Below, piece after piece: positions 1 through 5,087 of a DNA stretch of 18,892 nt. The stretch comes from Candidatus Aminicenantota bacterium. GTDB lineage: Bacteria > Acidobacteriota > Aminicenantia > Aminicenantales > Aminicenantaceae. How positions within the stretch are numbered: position 1 is the stretch's first letter; every line of letters begins with the position of its first letter. The DNA is taken from NCBI GenBank assembly GCA_004378665.1, contig SOIA01000117.1:1-18892 (forward strand), written 5' to 3'. Made by a program: the position numbers and the translations under genes. A model generated the notes under the pieces. That model saw only the letters and a program-made list of their open reading frames with translations. It ran no database searches and was not told where the DNA came from.

Positions 1-4
1 TTTC

Positions 5-33
5 TTGACAAGAAGAAAGGTTCGATTTATATT
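5..33 (+). promoter_or_regulatory. Sigma-70-type promoter of the fur-led operon
   Basis: TTGACA (5-10) is a perfect -35 box and TATATT (28-33) matches the -10 consensus in 5 of 6 bases, with an ideal 17-base spacer. The expected transcription start near position 40 falls on the first base of the Fur-box match, so binding there would block initiation. Seen directly in sequence; promoter activity itself is inferred. Confidence 0.75.
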
Positions 34-39
34 ACTAAT

Positions 40-58
40 GAATATGGTTATCATTATC
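40..58. promoter_or_regulatory. Fur box (operator), probable autoregulation
   Basis: Read on the minus strand, this site is GATAATGATAACCATATTC. It matches the classical 19-base Fur consensus GATAATGATAATCATTATC in 16 of 19 positions by my alignment. It lies directly downstream of the -10 box and 16 bases before the start codon of a Fur-family gene. The placement suggests repression of the promoter by that gene's own product. PerR and Zur boxes are related in layout, but the GATAAT repeats fit Fur best. Confidence 0.7.
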
Positions 59-74
59 ATTAAGCGAGGTTTTT

Positions 75-521
75 ATGCCCGGTCAACTTAAATGGCGTCA
101 TAGGTTTCAAGCGCATGTCTCCCGGTGGACAGTTCCTCGGGAAGTCATCCTCGACCTCCTGAGCCGAACATCGAAACACATGAGTGTCAAAGAAATCTAT
201 GCTTCGCTCTATAAAATGTACCCGGGGATTGGCCTGACAACAGTCTACCGCACTCTTGATCTGCTGGTGCGCGCAGGATTCATCAACAGGTTCCCATCAG
301 GTGATGGGCAAAACAGGTACGAGTTTAAATCAAACAAGAAGAAAGAACACCACCATCATCTTGTCTGCATAAAATGCAGGAAGATCATCGATTACAGCGA
401 TTTCGTGGATGAAGAGTTGGAACTGGTGAAAAAGACGGAAGAAATTTTGGCTAAAAAACACAGCTTCAATGTCCTTGGCCACAATATCGAATTCTATGGA
501 CTATGTGAAAAATGCAAATAA
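75..521 (+). CDS. Fur-family metal-responsive transcriptional regulator
   Basis: This 148-residue protein has the normal Fur-family length and layout. A winged-helix DNA-binding domain spans about residues 18-82, including the LTTVYRTLDLL helix, and is followed by a metal-binding dimerisation domain. That domain opens with the family signature HHHHLVCIKC (92-101). C98 and C101 pair with a terminal CEKC (C144, C147) to make the structural zinc site. GAGG at 66-69 lies 5 bases before ATG. The promoter and Fur box just upstream argue for autoregulation. The next gene starts 31 bases after the stop, so this regulator probably leads the metal-handling operon. Family membership is secure. Whether it senses iron, peroxide (PerR) or zinc cannot be decided from sequence alone, although the operator resembles a Fur site and the operon content is Fe-S-related. 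I therefore give no gene symbol. Confidence 0.93.
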   Translation: MPGQLKWRHRFQAHVSRWTVPREVILDLLSRTSKHMSVKEIYASLYKMYPGIGLTTVYRTLDLLVRAGFINRFPSGDGQNRYEFKSNKKKEHHHHLVCIKCRKIIDYSDFVDEELELVKKTEEILAKKHSFNVLGHNIEFYGLCEKCK

Positions 522-537
522 ATCAATTATTTCAAAA

Positions 538-547
538 AAGGAGGTGA
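538..547 (+). promoter_or_regulatory. Ideal Shine-Dalgarno, AAGGAGGTGA
   Basis: AAGGAGGTGA is complementary to the full anti-Shine-Dalgarno at the 16S rRNA 3' end. It sits 5 bases before ATG 553 and decides that start over the upstream in-frame codons, which lie inside the end of the fur-family gene. The same sequence and spacing recur at 956-965 and 3811-3820. Confidence 0.85.
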
Positions 548-552
548 ACAAG

Positions 553-933
553 ATGCCAAGAGGAGATAGAACTGGCCCGATGGGATCTGGGCCCATGACC
601 GGACGCGGCATGGGATATTGCGCAGGATATCCCGGCCCGGGGTTCATGGTTCCAGGCCCAGGCCTCGGATTTGGTCGCGGATTCGGGATGGGAAGAGGAA
701 TGGGCGGTGGTATGGGAAGAGGAATGGGACTCGGAAGAGGCGGTGGATGGCGGCGAGCAGGATTTGGACGCTTTTTGGGATATCCTTATCCTCCGATGAT
801 GCCACATATGTATTCCTACGGCATGCCCTACGGATACCCGTTTCCCCAAGGCTACGATTATCCTCATGAAATGGGCTACGAATCAGGATATCCTGCACCA
901 AACGTCCCCCAGAGTCCCAAACAGAAAAAATAG
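553..933 (+). CDS. Gly/Met/Pro-rich small protein, DUF5320 type
   Basis: The protein is 126 residues long. It starts with MPRGDRTGPMGSGPMTGRGM, the typical opening of DUF5320 proteins, followed by GYCAGY with its only cysteine. Residues about 40-66 are a Gly-Met-Arg repeat, and 72-115 are rich in Tyr, Pro and Met. There is no predicted transmembrane segment, and low complexity suggests a disordered or metal-associated surface protein. A longer reading from 469 is possible, but it would overlap the fur-family gene and ignore the perfect ribosome site at 538-547. Methionine- and glycine-rich tracts could bind soft metals, but no function is established for the family as far as I know. The neighbours (Fur-type regulator, NifX-like proteins, Mrp) suggest a role in metal or Fe-S handling; this is inference. 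A 41-base stretch (688-728) is identical to part of the gene at 1557. Confidence 0.82.
   Translation: MPRGDRTGPMGSGPMTGRGMGYCAGYPGPGFMVPGPGLGFGRGFGMGRGMGGGMGRGMGLGRGGGWRRAGFGRFLGYPYPPMMPHMYSYGMPYGYPFPQGYDYPHEMGYESGYPAPNVPQSPKQKK
688..728 (+). repeat. Direct repeat copy A (Gly-Met-Arg coding), 41 bases
   Basis: This stretch is identical base for base with 1968-2008 in the NifX-fusion gene. It is in the same reading frame in both places and encodes alternating MGRG and MGGG units. Identity at synonymous positions points to recent duplication or gene conversion rather than protein-level convergence. Confidence 0.85.
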
Positions 934-955
934 AAAAGAGCTCCAAATCTTACAA

Positions 956-965
956 AAGGAGGTGA
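956..965 (+). promoter_or_regulatory. Ideal Shine-Dalgarno, AAGGAGGTGA
   Basis: Second copy of the perfect ribosome site, again exactly 5 bases before its ATG (971). It selects the 76-residue reading over an upstream in-frame start that would overlap the preceding gene. Confidence 0.85.
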
Positions 966-970
966 ATGAA

Positions 971-1201
971 ATGCCTTTTGGAATGGGACCAGCAGGATGG
1001 CACGCCTGGCCTTACATGGCTTATTGGATGAGTGGTTGGCATCCATGGTATGGAGGGCCATATTGGTCACCTTTTCAGCCTTTGGCAAAAGAAGAGGAAG
1101 AAGCCTTCCTCCAAGACCAGGCAAAGATATTGGAAGATCAGCTTTCCCAAATTAAAAAACGATTGGAAGAGCTAAAAAAACAAGATAAGGAGAAAAAATG
1201 A
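971..1201 (+). CDS. Small Trp/Gly/Pro-rich protein with C-terminal coiled coil
   Basis: The protein has 76 residues in two parts. Residues 1-38 are rich in Trp, Gly, Met, Tyr and Pro (for example GWHAWPYMAYWM), and residues about 39-76 are a charged helix of the EEEEAFLQDQ...QIKKRLEELKK type with heptad spacing. The helix resembles the C-terminal tails of the next two proteins, so the three may associate. The stop codon overlaps the next start as ATGA (1198-1201), which implies translational coupling. The layout agrees with DUF5320-type small proteins, whose function is unknown to me. There is no cysteine, so direct Fe-S ligation is unlikely; His, Met or Trp could still contact metal or a partner. 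Confidence 0.78.
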   Translation: MPFGMGPAGWHAWPYMAYWMSGWHPWYGGPYWSPFQPLAKEEEEAFLQDQAKILEDQLSQIKKRLEELKKQDKEKK

Positions 1202-1560
1202 GAAACAGACACAGGTGGATGTACCAGCTAACAGGTTTGCCCGGGTGGATGAGATTCGGATTTTCTCCAGGTTGGATAGGCAGGAGCCAGACGGGATTAG
1301 GGCCGGCTGCCCAATACCTGATGTCCGGCACCTGGCCAACTCCTCAGATGAACTCCGCCTGGGAACAAGGACAGATTCCTTTTGCGCCCATGCCCGGCTT
1401 TCCCATGCCGGGATTTCCGACTCCGTATGATCCATGGGGAGCTGCGGAACTGACTCCAGAAGAAGAACTTAATTTCCTCAATGCAGAAGCTGAGCAGCTC
1501 GAGGATGAACTTTCGGCTATAGAGGAAAGAATCAAAAAGCTCGAAGGAGAAAAAAAATGA
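1198..1560 (+). CDS. Pro/Gly/Met-rich protein with C-terminal coiled coil, DUF5320-like
   Basis: This 120-residue protein is coupled to both neighbours by 4-base ATGA overlaps (1198-1201 and 1557-1560). AAGGAG at 1187-1192, 5 bases before ATG, supports the start. The N-terminal two thirds are rich in Trp, Gly, Pro and Met, including the tandem PMPGFPMPGFPTP near residues 63-76. Residues about 84-120 form a charged helix opening with LTPEEELNFLNAEAEQLEDE, the same module as LSPEEELQYLKQQAEYLRQQ in the next protein. No cysteine, signal peptide or membrane segment is visible. I infer that the helix is an oligomerisation or docking element and that the N-terminus is flexible. Function is unknown. 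Confidence 0.75.
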   Translation: MRNRHRWMYQLTGLPGWMRFGFSPGWIGRSQTGLGPAAQYLMSGTWPTPQMNSAWEQGQIPFAPMPGFPMPGFPTPYDPWGAAELTPEEELNFLNAEAEQLEDELSAIEERIKKLEGEKK

Positions 1561-2198
1561 AAATTGTTGTTTCTGCTTCAAATCCAGAACTCTCCAGTCC
1601 AGTTGACCCGAGGTTTGGAAGATGTGCCTATTTTTTATTCGTCGATTCAGAGACCATGAAGTTTGAAGCTGCTGAAAATCCAAATATTTCCTCTACAAGT
1701 GGAGCCGGCATCCAGTCCGCTCAATTTGTTTCCAACAAAGGAGCAAATGTCTTGCTGACGGGAAGCTGTGGACCCAACGCATTCCAGACTCTTCAGGCCG
1801 CGGGGGTTGAGGTCATCGTTGGAGTCATGGGCACTGTTCAAGAAGCTGTCCAACAGTATAAATCAGGTCAACTCCAGGCAGTGGCTCAGCCTAATGTCCC
1901 TGCTCATTCCGGAATGGGAATGGGTGGAAGCCCACCCATCGGACCCGGTTCCGGAATGGGCGGTGGTATGGGAAGAGGAATGGGCGGTGGTATGGGAAGA
2001 GGAATGGGCGGTGGCATGGGCCGCGGAATGGGATATAATCCCGCATTTCAAACTTCAGGAATGCCCCCTTCGAGCCCAAGCATGTCTCAGTTATCTCCTG
2101 AAGAAGAGCTTCAATACTTAAAACAACAAGCAGAGTACCTCCGTCAGCAAACGGAAAACATCTCTAAAAGAATTACAGAATTGGAGAAAAAGAAGTAA
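1557..2198 (+). CDS. NifX/NifB-like cofactor-binding domain fused to Gly-Met linker and coiled coil
   Basis: The 213 residues fall into three parts. Residues 1-105 form a dinitrogenase iron-molybdenum cofactor biosynthesis domain (NifX/NafY/MTH1175 type). It shows DPRFGRCAYF near 17-26, GAGIQSAQ and the LLTGSCGPNAFQTL motif with C71. Residues 117-172 are a low-complexity linker with repeated GMGRGMGG units. Residues about 179-213 form a charged coiled coil like those of the two preceding proteins. Such domains bind FeMo-co precursors in nitrogen fixers. Stand-alone versions occur widely in anaerobes without nitrogenase, where their ligand is mostly unknown. The fusion ties the DUF5320-like small proteins directly to the NifX-like fold. 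The start overlaps the preceding stop (ATGA), with AAGGAG at 1544-1549. Confidence 0.88.
   Translation: MKIVVSASNPELSSPVDPRFGRCAYFLFVDSETMKFEAAENPNISSTSGAGIQSAQFVSNKGANVLLTGSCGPNAFQTLQAAGVEVIVGVMGTVQEAVQQYKSGQLQAVAQPNVPAHSGMGMGGSPPIGPGSGMGGGMGRGMGGGMGRGMGGGMGRGMGYNPAFQTSGMPPSSPSMSQLSPEEELQYLKQQAEYLRQQTENISKRITELEKKK
1953..2024 (+). repeat. Three tandem 24-base repeats
   Basis: Units at 1953-1976 and 1977-2000 are identical (GGAATGGGCGGTGGTATGGG plus AAGA). The third, at 2001-2024, differs only near its 3' half, and a partial fourth follows. Each unit encodes eight residues (GMGGGMGR), so gain or loss of a unit keeps the frame and changes only linker length. Confidence 0.9.
1968..2008 (+). 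repeat. Direct repeat copy B (Gly-Met-Arg coding), 41 bases
   Basis: Identical to 688-728 in the first DUF5320-like gene, about 1.3 kb upstream on the same strand and in the same reading frame. Recombination between the copies would delete the intervening two small genes and fuse the first DUF5320 N-terminus to the NifX fusion's tail, in frame. Confidence 0.85.
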
Positions 2199-2229
2199 AC
2201 ACTACTGGAACAAATCAAAGGAGTCAAAT

Positions 2230-2943
2230 ATGAAGGTTGCGATTTCTACAGACCAGGGATACGTCTCAGCACATTTTGGCCGCTGTTCATCCTACACGCT
2301 CGTCGAAATCAAAGAAGGGCAAATCTTAAACAAGGAAGAAGTCCCTAACCCAGGTCACCAACCCGGGTTTCTACCCCAATACCTCTCTGAAAAGGGTGTA
2401 AACTGCATCATAGCCGGGGGGATGGGCCCCAGAGCACAAGGCCTGTTCGCTCAGAAGAACATCGAAACAATCATTGGTGTGCAGGGAGCGGTTGATGAGG
2501 TTATCGAAAAATTCGTAAAGCAGGAGCTCGAAGCGGGTGATGATTTATGCGGTCACAAACATGGATTGGAAGAGCATCTTCCACATGAGCACCATATTGA
2601 ACACATCCCTCAAGCAGCAGGAACGAAAATCTGCATCACCTCAAAAGGAGATAATTTTGAGGCAGAAGTGGATCCAAATTTCGGCAGAGCGCAATATTTC
2701 CTGATTGTGGACCCTGAAACCATGGACTTTGAGGTTATCAAGAACTCAAACATCGAAGCTGCTCAAGGAGCAGGCATACAAACTGCCCAGCTCATCTCAA
2801 GCAAAAATGCAGGAACTGTGCTAACAGGCAACTGTGGCCCTAACGCTCAAAGAGTCCTTCAGTCCTCCGGAATTAAAGTGATAACAGGTATATCCGGAAA
2901 TGTCAGGGATGTCCTCGCGCAGTACAAATCTAAGGGAACATAA
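2230..2943 (+). CDS. Tandem NifX/NifB-like cofactor-binding protein with His-rich linker
   Basis: This 237-residue protein contains two copies of the dinitrogenase FeMo-cofactor-type domain, at about 1-100 and 132-235. Copy 1 has AHFGRCSSY and IIAGGMGPRAQ. Copy 2 has DPNFGRAQYF, GAGIQTAQL and VLTGNCGPNAQ. Copy 2 resembles the domain of the preceding gene more than copy 1 does; in the GxGP loop, copy 2 keeps a Cys (NCGP) where copy 1 has Met. The linker (109-125) carries seven histidines in HKHGLEEHLPHEHHIEH, a plausible metal-binding tether. AAAGGAG precedes the ATG by 5-6 bases. The stop overlaps the mrp-type start as TAATG, so the protein is probably made together with the carrier ATPase. 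No nitrogenase gene is present, so an Fe-S or heterometal cluster role outside N2 fixation is the likelier inference. Confidence 0.9.
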   Translation: MKVAISTDQGYVSAHFGRCSSYTLVEIKEGQILNKEEVPNPGHQPGFLPQYLSEKGVNCIIAGGMGPRAQGLFAQKNIETIIGVQGAVDEVIEKFVKQELEAGDDLCGHKHGLEEHLPHEHHIEHIPQAAGTKICITSKGDNFEAEVDPNFGRAQYFLIVDPETMDFEVIKNSNIEAAQGAGIQTAQLISSKNAGTVLTGNCGPNAQRVLQSSGIKVITGISGNVRDVLAQYKSKGT

Positions 2944-3767
2944 TGACGGCAAATAAAAGAGAAGAAGAAATAAAGGAAGAAGAAAGAAAGGTCACAGAAA
3001 CTTTAGCCAAAATTAAAAACAGGCTGCTTGTTTTCAGCGGGAAGGGCGGCGTGGGAAAGAGCACTGTTTCGGCTAATCTCGCTCTTGTTTTTGCAAAGAA
3101 AGGATTGAAGGTTGGACTTTTGGATGTGGATATTCACGGTCCAAATTTAGCCAAAATGATGGGTGTCGAAGACAAAAAAATGGAGGTTTCTCCCGAAGGT
3201 ATAAAAGCAGTCAACGTAAACGAGAATTTAAAATTGGTTTCCATGTCTTTCCTCCTTCAGGAACCCAACTTACCTGTTATCTGGCGAGGCCCGATGAAGA
3301 TGAAGGCGATTCAGCAATTCTTAGGGGATGTGGACTGGGGAGAACTGGATTGGATTGTCATCGATTCGCCTCCCGGCACAGGCGACGAGCCTCTCTCCGT
3401 TGCTCAGCTTATCCCAGCAACAGGGGCCATTATCGTAACCACACCTCAAGAAGTTTCCCTTATGGATTCAAGAAAAGCCGTCGCCTTTGCTGTTAAGCTC
3501 AACCTGAAAATAATAGGGATAATTGAAAACATGAGTGGAATGGTCTGCCCTCACTGCGGGAAAAAAATCAATCTTTTCAAAGAGGGAGGAGGTGAAAAAA
3601 CCGCCCTTGAACTGGGAGTTCCCTTCTTAGGGAAAATCCCCCTGGATCCACAAATCGTCAGTTCTGGAGACGAGGGAAAGCCTTTTATCGCCACACAACC
3701 TGATTCCGAAGCAAGCAAGGCTTTTATGGAAATTGTTGAGAACATCATAAAAGTCCAATCTGCTTAA
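2943..3767 (+). CDS. Mrp/NBP35-family P-loop ATPase, Fe-S cluster carrier
   Basis: A 274-residue protein of the Mrp/ApbC/NBP35 family, cytosolic ATPases that hold and transfer [4Fe-4S] clusters to apoproteins. A charged N-terminal helix (1-25) leads into the deviant Walker A GKGGVGKS (33-40). Switch residues follow at DVDIHGPN (61-68), with DSPPGTGDEP (141-150) as the Walker B region. Near the end, the paired cysteines C202 and C205 in MVCPHCGKK match the cluster-bridging CxxC of the family. The start overlaps the upstream stop by one base (TAATG), coupling it to the tandem NifX-like protein, a common neighbour of mrp genes in anaerobes. It may load or unload clusters on the NifX-like domains; that partnership is inferred. 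Family assignment is very secure. Confidence 0.95.
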   Translation: MTANKREEEIKEEERKVTETLAKIKNRLLVFSGKGGVGKSTVSANLALVFAKKGLKVGLLDVDIHGPNLAKMMGVEDKKMEVSPEGIKAVNVNENLKLVSMSFLLQEPNLPVIWRGPMKMKAIQQFLGDVDWGELDWIVIDSPPGTGDEPLSVAQLIPATGAIIVTTPQEVSLMDSRKAVAFAVKLNLKIIGIIENMSGMVCPHCGKKINLFKEGGGEKTALELGVPFLGKIPLDPQIVSSGDEGKPFIATQPDSEASKAFMEIVENIIKVQSA

Positions 3768-3810
3768 TAGACTGTCTATCTCAAATTTAAACACAAGTTT
3801 GCTTTTTAAA

Positions 3811-3820
3811 AAGGAGGTGA
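3811..3820 (+). promoter_or_regulatory. Ideal Shine-Dalgarno, AAGGAGGTGA
   Basis: Third perfect ribosome site in this operon, again 5 bases before its ATG (3826). The following codons (ATGCCAAGAGGA) are identical to those after the first copy, so the whole initiation block of 553 and 3826 appears duplicated. Confidence 0.85.
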
Positions 3821-3825
3821 ATAAA

Positions 3826-4059
3826 ATGCCAAGAGGAAACGGCACCGGCCCCCAAGGTGCGGGTCCAGGAACAGGCCGCGGAGAAGGAAGAAGAAGTGGA
3901 ATCAGAACAAATTCGTCTTTTCAAAAATCTACACTAGGCGGAACTATTTTTGCTTTTGCTTCCATGCTCATCGGAAATTGGCTGGATAAAAAACTTACCA
4001 AAAAACAAACCAAGGATAAATCTGAACAAGAGAGGCCAGATACAAACAAAAAATTATAA
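3826..4059 (+). CDS. Short DUF5320-type N-terminus with a hydrophobic segment
   Basis: This 77-residue protein opens with MPRGNGTGPQGAGPGTGRGE, a clear paralogue of the opening at 553, but then departs from it. Residues about 37-53 (LGGTIFAFASMLIGNWL) form a single hydrophobic helix followed by a Lys-rich tail (KKLTKKQTKDK). It could be a membrane-anchored version of the Gly-rich module with the positive tail in the cytoplasm. There is no cysteine. The start is fixed by the perfect ribosome site; the earlier in-frame codon at 3799 has no such support. It lies between the mrp-type gene and the CGGC-domain gene with short gaps. Function is unknown. Its presence suggests that part of this system may be attached to the membrane. 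Confidence 0.75.
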   Translation: MPRGNGTGPQGAGPGTGRGEGRRSGIRTNSSFQKSTLGGTIFAFASMLIGNWLDKKLTKKQTKDKSEQERPDTNKKL

Positions 4060-4089
4060 TGTTTTGGAAGTAACGGAAAGGAGTTGTTC

Positions 4090-4533
4090 GTGAAAAAAAT
4101 TGGAATCATCATCTGCGGCCGGTACCAGGACTGTGGCGGCGGCAAATGCTTTAAAGCCGTGAGAGAAAGAGTTGGAGGTTTTTCCCGCTACCCAGAAGAT
4201 GAGCCTGTTGAAGTCGTTGGTTATTCTTACTGTGGAGGATGTCCGGGAGGGAACATCGAGTACGTTCCTGAAGAAATGAAAAAAAACGGAGCTGAAGTTA
4301 TTCACCTTGCCACGGGCCTGGTCGTCGGTTATCCTCCCTGTCCCCGCATCCGCCATTTTAAAGAATTTATAGAAAATCATTACGATTTGCCCGTAGTCAT
4401 CGGGACTCATCCTATTCCCCTGAAATACTTAAAATCCCATAATGAACTCTCTTTCTGGAAAAAAATGAACATGGAGGAAATCGCAGGTGATTTGATGAAT
4501 GAGGATAAAAGAATCATGGAGGCTTACAACTAA
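4090..4533 (+). CDS. CGGC-domain putative metal-binding protein
   Basis: A 147-residue protein starting at GTG 4090, with AAGGAG at 4078-4083. The in-frame TTG at 4084 directly abuts that site and is therefore unlikely. It carries the signature that names the family, YSYCGGCPGG (C48, C51). Further cysteines lie in IIICGRYQDCGGGKC (C9, C15, C20) and YPPCPR (C84). The family is annotated as putatively metal-binding and has no established reaction as far as I know. Six cysteines in the first 84 residues could build a cluster or zinc site. It follows the Gly-rich membrane-type small protein and precedes two zinc-ribbon genes, consistent with a metal-handling operon. The remaining C-terminal half is a mixed alpha/beta region with no motif I recognise. 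Confidence 0.85.
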   Translation: MKKIGIIICGRYQDCGGGKCFKAVRERVGGFSRYPEDEPVEVVGYSYCGGCPGGNIEYVPEEMKKNGAEVIHLATGLVVGYPPCPRIRHFKEFIENHYDLPVVIGTHPIPLKYLKSHNELSFWKKMNMEEIAGDLMNEDKRIMEAYN

Positions 4534-4547
4534 AGAAGGAGGTTGAG

Positions 4548-4727
4548 ATGCAAGGAGGAGGACAAGGACAGGGCCGAGGCGGTGGCCAAGGCCGGATGGG
4601 CGGTAAAGGCTTGGGACCTGGAGGTTACTGCACCTGCCCATCCTGTGGAGCCAGAGCTCCGCACCAGAGAGGAATTCCCTGTTACCAACAAACTTGCCCT
4701 AAATGTGGGGCTAAAATGACGCGGTAA
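4548..4727 (+). CDS. 59-residue Gly-rich zinc-ribbon protein
   Basis: A short gene, easily missed at usual length cut-offs. Residues 1-26 are almost only Gly, Gln, Arg and Lys (MQGGGQGQGRGGGQGRMGGK). The rest is a compact Cys-rich unit, YCTCPSCG (C28, C30, C33), then HQRGIPC (C45), then TCPKCG (C50, C53). CPxCG followed by CPKCG is the standard zinc-ribbon or rubredoxin-like knuckle pair. AAGGAGGT (4536-4543) lies 4 bases before ATG, and the gene ends 9 bases before the FmdB-type start. The Gly-rich opening links it to the DUF5320-like proteins upstream. Zinc or iron could occupy the site; the sequence does not decide. Confidence 0.85.
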   Translation: MQGGGQGQGRGGGQGRMGGKGLGPGGYCTCPSCGARAPHQRGIPCYQQTCPKCGAKMTR

Positions 4728-4736
4728 AAAGCAAAA

Positions 4737-4982
4737 ATGCCCATATATGAATACAAATGCCAGGAATGCGGAAACGTGACTGAAGTTTTTGTCCGTTCTT
4801 TTAACCAAGAAATCGACTTCTCATGTTCTCACTGCGGCAGTAAAAACCTTCATAAGATATTTTCAACCCCCTCTTCTGTCAGGATAGGAAATTCATCTTC
4901 AAAAGGATCGACCTGCTGCGGGAAAGACGAACGCTGTGAAACTCCACCTTGCTCAGACGGAAGCATTTGCCGACGAGATTGA
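4737..4982 (+). CDS. FmdB-family zinc-ribbon protein with Cys-rich tail
   Basis: The first 45 residues are a textbook FmdB/CxxC_CXXC_SSSS ribbon: MPIYEYKCQECG (C8, C11) then CSHCGSKNLHKIFSTPS (C30, C33). The family takes its name from a putative regulator of formylmethanofuran dehydrogenase, but its molecular role is unproven. The tail (residues 58-81) adds five cysteines in the patterns TCCGKDERC, PPC and GSIC, which could form a second site; many family members have a shorter or Cys-poor end. At 81 residues it is a normal length. No strong ribosome site is visible and the gap from the previous stop is only 9 bases, so translation is probably coupled. It is likely the last gene of the Fur-led operon. 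Confidence 0.9.
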   Translation: MPIYEYKCQECGNVTEVFVRSFNQEIDFSCSHCGSKNLHKIFSTPSSVRIGNSSSKGSTCCGKDERCETPPCSDGSICRRD

Positions 4983-5087
4983 GTCCAGACCCGATAAAAA
5001 ATCCAGCTGTACATAACGCAGTAAAAAAATTGCCGCAACATGTAAGTTAAAAATAATTCTGACGATCCATCTTAACGGAGGGATGTA
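4983..5087 (+). promoter_or_regulatory. Intergenic region with a weak promoter candidate
   Basis: A 105-base gap separates the first operon from the PLP-enzyme gene. TTGCCG (5030-5035) and AATAAT (5052-5057), spaced by 16 bases, are a fair but unremarkable promoter. GGAGGG near 5077-5082 is the ribosome site for the TTG start at 5088. I see no terminator with a U-tract, so read-through from upstream is possible. Confidence 0.35.

Noticed and set aside
469..552. Upstream extension of the gene at 553 into the fur-family gene
   Set aside because: It overlaps the end of the regulator and has no ribosome site, while ATG 553 has a perfect one at 5 bases.
532..1124. Long open frames on the minus strand opposite the Gly-rich genes
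   Set aside because: Gly/Met/Arg-rich codons on the + strand leave the complement free of stops. The minus-strand products are Ser/His-rich with no motif or ribosome site.
688..2024. CRISPR-like or non-coding repeat array
   Set aside because: The units are contiguous, lack unique spacers, stay in frame and encode Gly-Met-rich protein, so they are coding tandem repeats.
1557..2943. Nitrogen fixation locus
   Set aside because: NifX-like domains are present but no nifHDK, nifE/N or nifB radical SAM gene; such domains occur widely without nitrogenase.
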